Part shown: piece after piece, positions 61,255 through 64,000 of the stretch
Layout: every line of letters begins with the position of its first letter
Numbering within the stretch: the first letter of the stretch is position 1
DNA from: Lacicoccus alkaliphilus DSM 16010
GTDB lineage: Bacteria > Bacillota > Bacilli > Staphylococcales > Salinicoccaceae
Assembly: GCF_900142805.1 (NCBI RefSeq)
Contig: NZ_FRCF01000005.1
Location: 1 to 64,000 of the forward strand
Direction: 5' to 3'
DNA: 64,000 nucleotides
Made by a program: the position numbers and the translations under genes
Notes under the pieces: model-generated
Databases searched by the model: none
Told to the model about the DNA's origin: nothing
What the model saw: the letters and a program-made list of their open reading frames with translations, nothing else

Positions 61255-62691
61255 ATGAAAAAAATTCTAATCGGTTTATTCCTGGTGCTGACCGTAGCAC
61301 TCATCGGCGTCGGGGTTTACATCTATAACCTTTTCAACACATTCGAACAGGGCGTCACGGATTCCTACGAGGCGACGGATCGTGAGCGCTCCGAACTCAG
61401 GATTGATGAGGTGGATCCGAACCTCGACAGCTTCACCGTACTCATCCTCGGGGTCGATGAATCCGAAACGCGGAGTGAGCGGGATGATATGGACACCGGT
61501 GATTTCCGGACGGACACGGTCATCCTGGCCACTTTCAACAACGATGAGGACGACGTCAAACTCGTCAGCATCCCCCGGGATACGCTCACCTATTTCCCGG
61601 ATGAAAACTATTTTGATAAAATCACGCATGCGCACCGGAACGGCGGCCCCGAGAGTTCGATGCTCGCCGTGGAAAGCCTGTTGAACGTGCCGGTCGACTA
61701 CTACGTCCGCGTCAGCATGCCGGCTGTCGTCGATGTCGTCGATGCGCTCGGCGGCGTGGAGTTCGATGTGCCTTTCGACATGGAATCACCGACGTCCATC
61801 GACCGCGGCACCATCGAGATCGAGGAGGGCGAACAGGTGCTGGATGGCGAGGAAGCCCTCGCGGTCGTCCGGAACAGGGATGTCGACACCGACCTCGGGC
61901 GCGGCAACCGCCAGCTTGAGATGGTCGAGGCGATCATGCAGCGGGCAAAATCCACCGGCGCCCTCACACGGATCGATGACCTGATCGAAATCGTCTCGGA
62001 AAACGTCCGCCATGATATGACGTCGGACACCATCCGGGACCTTGCGACCTATTACGCATTCAACTCGATCGAGTTCGAAAGCACGCAGGTGGTGGGCGAC
62101 GATTTCTGGTACGAGCCGAACGGTGCATATTTCTACCGTGCGGACCCCGAGCATCTGCTCGCGATATCCAACACGCTGCGTGAAATACTGGATCTCGAAC
62201 CGAGTGCGCCGTATGATCTGATCAACCTGCGCCTGGAAGGCGTCATCGAGCCGTATCAGTACCTCGATGATTATATGCTTGAGGAATACGAGCCTGAAAT
62301 TCCGCACGAGGCACTGGACGATGACTACGAAAACCCTTACGGCAACGGCTTCGACATACCTGAGTTCGACCATGAGGACCTTGGCATCGAAGGTGAAGGT
62401 GATCTCGACCGTGAAGACCAGCCGGACCGTGAAGACGTGAACGGCACAGAGGAAGAATCAGACGATGAGAATGGCGCGCCGGACGGTGCACCGTCCGGTA
62501 CGGAGGATGATACACCGGCCTTTGAAGAACCGGCCTTTGAGGAGCCTGCGTATGAGGAGCCTGCATATCAGGAACCGGCGTATGAAGAACCGGCATATCA
62601 GGAGCCCGCTTACGAGGAACCGGCCTACGAAGAACCGGTTTATGACGAGGGCGCCTACAACGAAGGCACAGGCGTAAACGGCTACTATTAA
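61255..62691 (+). CDS. LytR-CpsA-Psr (LCP) family phosphotransferase
   Basis: 478 residues. One N-terminal membrane helix (about 4-27), then the extracellular LCP domain (about 60-265) with the conserved Arg/Asp pairs in F-R-T-D-T-V-I-L (about 83-90), S-I-P-R-D-T (about 103-108) and N-R-D-V-D-T-D-L-G-R-G-N-R-Q near 210. LCP enzymes attach teichoic acid or capsule chains to peptidoglycan. A long acidic tail follows and ends in about ten repeats of E-E-P-A-Y / Q-E-P-A-Y (425-465). Divergent from the tyrosine-kinase module, which suits capsule anchoring. GAAGG is the RBS. Confidence 0.9.
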   Translation: MKKILIGLFLVLTVALIGVGVYIYNLFNTFEQGVTDSYEATDRERSELRIDEVDPNLDSFTVLILGVDESETRSERDDMDTGDFRTDTVILATFNNDEDDVKLVSIPRDTLTYFPDENYFDKITHAHRNGGPESSMLAVESLLNVPVDYYVRVSMPAVVDVVDALGGVEFDVPFDMESPTSIDRGTIEIEEGEQVLDGEEALAVVRNRDVDTDLGRGNRQLEMVEAIMQRAKSTGALTRIDDLIEIVSENVRHDMTSDTIRDLATYYAFNSIEFESTQVVGDDFWYEPNGAYFYRADPEHLLAISNTLREILDLEPSAPYDLINLRLEGVIEPYQYLDDYMLEEYEPEIPHEALDDDYENPYGNGFDIPEFDHEDLGIEGEGDLDREDQPDREDVNGTEEESDDENGAPDGAPSGTEDDTPAFEEPAFEEPAYEEPAYQEPAYEEPAYQEPAYEEPAYEEPVYDEGAYNEGTGVNGYY

Positions 62692-62711
62692 AGAATGGGG
62701 AGTGGGTATGC

Positions 62712-63179
62712 ATGAGGAAGACTTATGACAAGGAGACGAACATCAACGAGATGTTCGATTTCCTGGAAAATCAGATACTGAACGGTGTCCAGCCGGGCAT
62801 CGAAGATTCATATCATTACTTCGACCATACGCACAAGGAGCTCTACCAGTCGATCCGGGGCTACTTCAGCGAGGCACTCGAGAACCCCGAAGTGGATGCG
62901 GCCTGCTATATACTGAGCCTACCGCAGGTCTTCAACCAGGTCGACATATTCGAGCTGATCCATCCGCTCGACTGGGTGAGGGATGAGGACGGCCGCCTGA
63001 GTGACGCGTTCAAAAAGCTGCAGCCGCATTACCAGTACATCGCACTCGCAGCGGCTGAAAGCGCCAATATCCGCTTCAACACCCAGCCGGCACTGTCCCT
63101 CGGGCTTGAATACTGGAACATTGTACATCTGAAGATATTCTGGCAGTTCACTGCCATCCGACGCAAAAATCAATTGTAG
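62712..63179 (+). CDS. DUF2538 family protein
   Basis: 155 residues. The strings A-C-Y-I-L-S-L-P-Q-V-F-N-Q-V-D-I-F-E (about 58-75) and W-N-I-V-H-L-K-I-F-W-Q-F-T-A-I (about 136-150) match my memory of the staphylococcal DUF2538 protein closely. Soluble, helical. Function unknown. It follows the LCP gene by 20 bp and may share its transcript. Confidence 0.78.
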   Translation: MRKTYDKETNINEMFDFLENQILNGVQPGIEDSYHYFDHTHKELYQSIRGYFSEALENPEVDAACYILSLPQVFNQVDIFELIHPLDWVRDEDGRLSDAFKKLQPHYQYIALAAAESANIRFNTQPALSLGLEYWNIVHLKIFWQFTAIRRKNQL

Positions 63180-63187
63180 GTGATCTT

Positions 63188-63616
63188 ATGGAAATAAAGA
63201 CAGCAGACACAAGGCCACTGTACGACCAGTGCCTTGATATACGCATGAAAGTGTTCGTCGAGGAGCAGAAAGTCCCCGCCGACCTCGAATTGGATGAACA
63301 TGAGGACGTGAGCACCCACTTCCTGCTCTATGACGGGGCGGGTGATGCCGTCGGCACCGTCCGGTACCGCCCGATCGGAGACGGGATCATCAAAGTGGAA
63401 AGGATGGCTGTGCTGAAGTCACACCGCGGCAGGCGCTACGGCTATGATCTGATGGAAGGTGTCCATCAGCATGCGAGGAGTGCCGGCCATCTGAAGGCGA
63501 AGCTCGCGGCACAGGTGCACGCGATCCCTTTTTATGAAAAGCTCGGCTACTCGGTCGCATCGGATGTGTTCGATGATGCCGGCATCCCGCACAAATATAT
63601 GGTGCGTGAACTGTAA
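63188..63616 (+). CDS. GNAT acetyltransferase (YjcF-like)
   Basis: 142 residues. I-R-M-K-V-F-V-E-E-Q-K-V-P near 17-29 and the acetyl-CoA loop H-R-G-R-R-Y-G near 79-85; C-terminal F-Y-E-K-L-G-Y. Eight bp after the DUF2538 gene, so probably the third gene of the LCP unit. Substrate unknown. Confidence 0.84.
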   Translation: MEIKTADTRPLYDQCLDIRMKVFVEEQKVPADLELDEHEDVSTHFLLYDGAGDAVGTVRYRPIGDGIIKVERMAVLKSHRGRRYGYDLMEGVHQHARSAGHLKAKLAAQVHAIPFYEKLGYSVASDVFDDAGIPHKYMVREL

Positions 63617-63622
63617 TCCCTG

Positions 63623-63649
63623 ACGGGGCCCTTCCGGGCCCCGTTTTTC
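63623..63649 (+). terminator. Terminator after GNAT gene
   Basis: Perfect 9-bp stem ACGGGGCCC / GGGCCCCGT, loop TTCC, then TTTT. Confidence 0.9.
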
Positions 63650-63655
63650 ATGCAT

Positions 63656-63677
63656 GAAAAAAGACCCATGCGGGTCT
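63656..63677 (-). terminator. Terminator after MarR gene
   Basis: Short stem AGACCC / GGGTCT with loop ATGC, followed on the minus strand by TTTTTTC. Confidence 0.65.
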
Positions 63678-63683
63678 ATGCAA

Positions 63684-64000
63684 TCAACGATGGAGTTTTT
63701 CGAGTATTTCGGATAAATGCTTCACTTCTTCTTTCGAAAGGTCCTTCAGCAGCTCGTCGGTGACCTCACATATCTCATCATCCAGTGCATCTATCAGATC
63801 GAGCCCTTTTTGGCTGATCTTCAGGTAGGATGCACGCAGATCTTCACGGCTCTGTGTTTTGGTGATCAGCTGCCCGTCGGCCATCCTCTGGATCGAACGG
63901 GAAATGGCCGTCTGTTCCTTCTTCATTCTTGATATCAGTTGTTTTTGCGTGATGTTCGGCTCTTCTGCAATGATTTCAAGCATATAGAGCTGCTCCCTTG
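63684..64000 (-). CDS. MarR-family transcriptional regulator (N-terminus outside the window)
   Basis: About 105 residues are visible and the frame stays open to the window edge (R-E-Q-L-Y before the first internal Met), so the true start is beyond 64000. Winged helix with T-Q-K-Q-L-I-S-R-M-K-K-E-Q-T-A-I-S-R-S-I-Q-R-M pattern and the wing S-R-E-D-L-R-A near 43-49, where MarR proteins carry D-x-R. C-terminal dimerisation helices follow. Target genes are unknown. Confidence 0.85.
   Translation of the reverse strand, partial: REQLYMLEIIAEEPNITQKQLISRMKKEQTAISRSIQRMADGQLITKTQSREDLRASYLKISQKGLDLIDALDDEICEVTDELLKDLSKEEVKHLSEILEKLHR

Noticed and set aside
62518-62660. Tyr-rich E-E-P-A-Y repeats of the LCP protein as a substrate of the neighbouring tyrosine kinase
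   Set aside because: The topology predicted from the single N-terminal helix puts this tail outside the cell, where the cytosolic kinase cannot reach it.

Overview
The window looks like a chromosome segment of a moderately halophilic or coagulase-negative-type Staphylococcaceae (Salinicoccus/Jeotgalicoccus-like). This is inferred from a DUF2538-family protein next to an LCP protein, an SdcS-like DASS transporter, a DUF1828/DUF1829 pair, Gram-positive ribosome binding sites (AGGAGG), CcpA-type cre boxes, a WalR-type box, an LPXTG surface protein and very acidic secreted proteins. Most genes are of intermediate to high GC. Three stretches are visibly AT-rich: the polysaccharide cluster (about 0.4-13.7 kb), a two-gene module at 21.0-22.3 kb and a two-gene island at 46.25-47.56 kb.

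Layout. 1-297: 3' end of an IS21 helper ATPase gene and its terminal repeats. 0.5-13.5 kb: an 11-gene minus-strand operon for a surface polysaccharide (membrane dehydratase, Wzy, Wzx/MurJ-like flippase, three GT4 glycosyltransferases, epimerase, UDP-sugar dehydrogenase, aminotransferase, formyltransferase, PglC-like initiating transferase). Its content suggests a bacillosamine-like sugar that is N-formylated. 13.7-18.6 kb: DASS anion symporter, M20 amidohydrolase, LLM flavoprotein and two small genes. 18.8-22.3 kb: LysM-CHAP wall hydrolase and a DUF6978/DUF1828-type pair. 22.4-32.0 kb: a catabolic region bounded by two YkvI paralogues, with a TRAP transporter plus cupin, an FCD/GntR regulator, a RocB-like M20 hydrolase and a carbamoylase-like M20 hydrolase. 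32.1-34.9 kb: DoxX-like protein, two related stress proteins and an MBL hydrolase. 35-44.6 kb: SWIM/SNF2 helicase, DUF2207 protein, giant LPXTG-anchored amidase and a small membrane protein. 44.7-50.4 kb: LLM flavoproteins, ElaA-like GNAT, the inserted island, a TSUP exporter and a PNPOx-like protein. 50.6-58.7 kb: ALDH/ADH/orphan/small protein/SSS operon, then an SSS symporter with a YtcJ-like amidohydrolase. 58.7-61 kb: the CapA/CapB/CapC-type tyrosine-kinase control module. 61.2-64 kb: LCP ligase, DUF2538 protein, GNAT and a MarR gene cut by the window end.

How it works together. The BY-kinase/phosphatase/chain-length module and the divergent LCP protein are the expected controllers and wall-attachment enzyme for a polysaccharide such as the one built by the cluster about 45 kb away. 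The catabolic genes carry cre-like boxes and, at the TRAP locus, a pair of identical 15-bp operators that flank the FCD regulator.

Most notable structures: (i) four copies of a nested palindrome, all between convergent genes, with compensatory base changes in the stems; (ii) a 1.3-kb two-gene island bounded by a 27-bp direct repeat that duplicates half of a terminator and carries a lysozyme/SLT-like protein without a signal peptide plus a polytopic membrane protein; (iii) two spacer-free tandem arrays (41 bp x 6 and 50 bp x 7) whose units each contain inverted arms. No rRNA, tRNA, CRISPR array or riboswitch was recognised.
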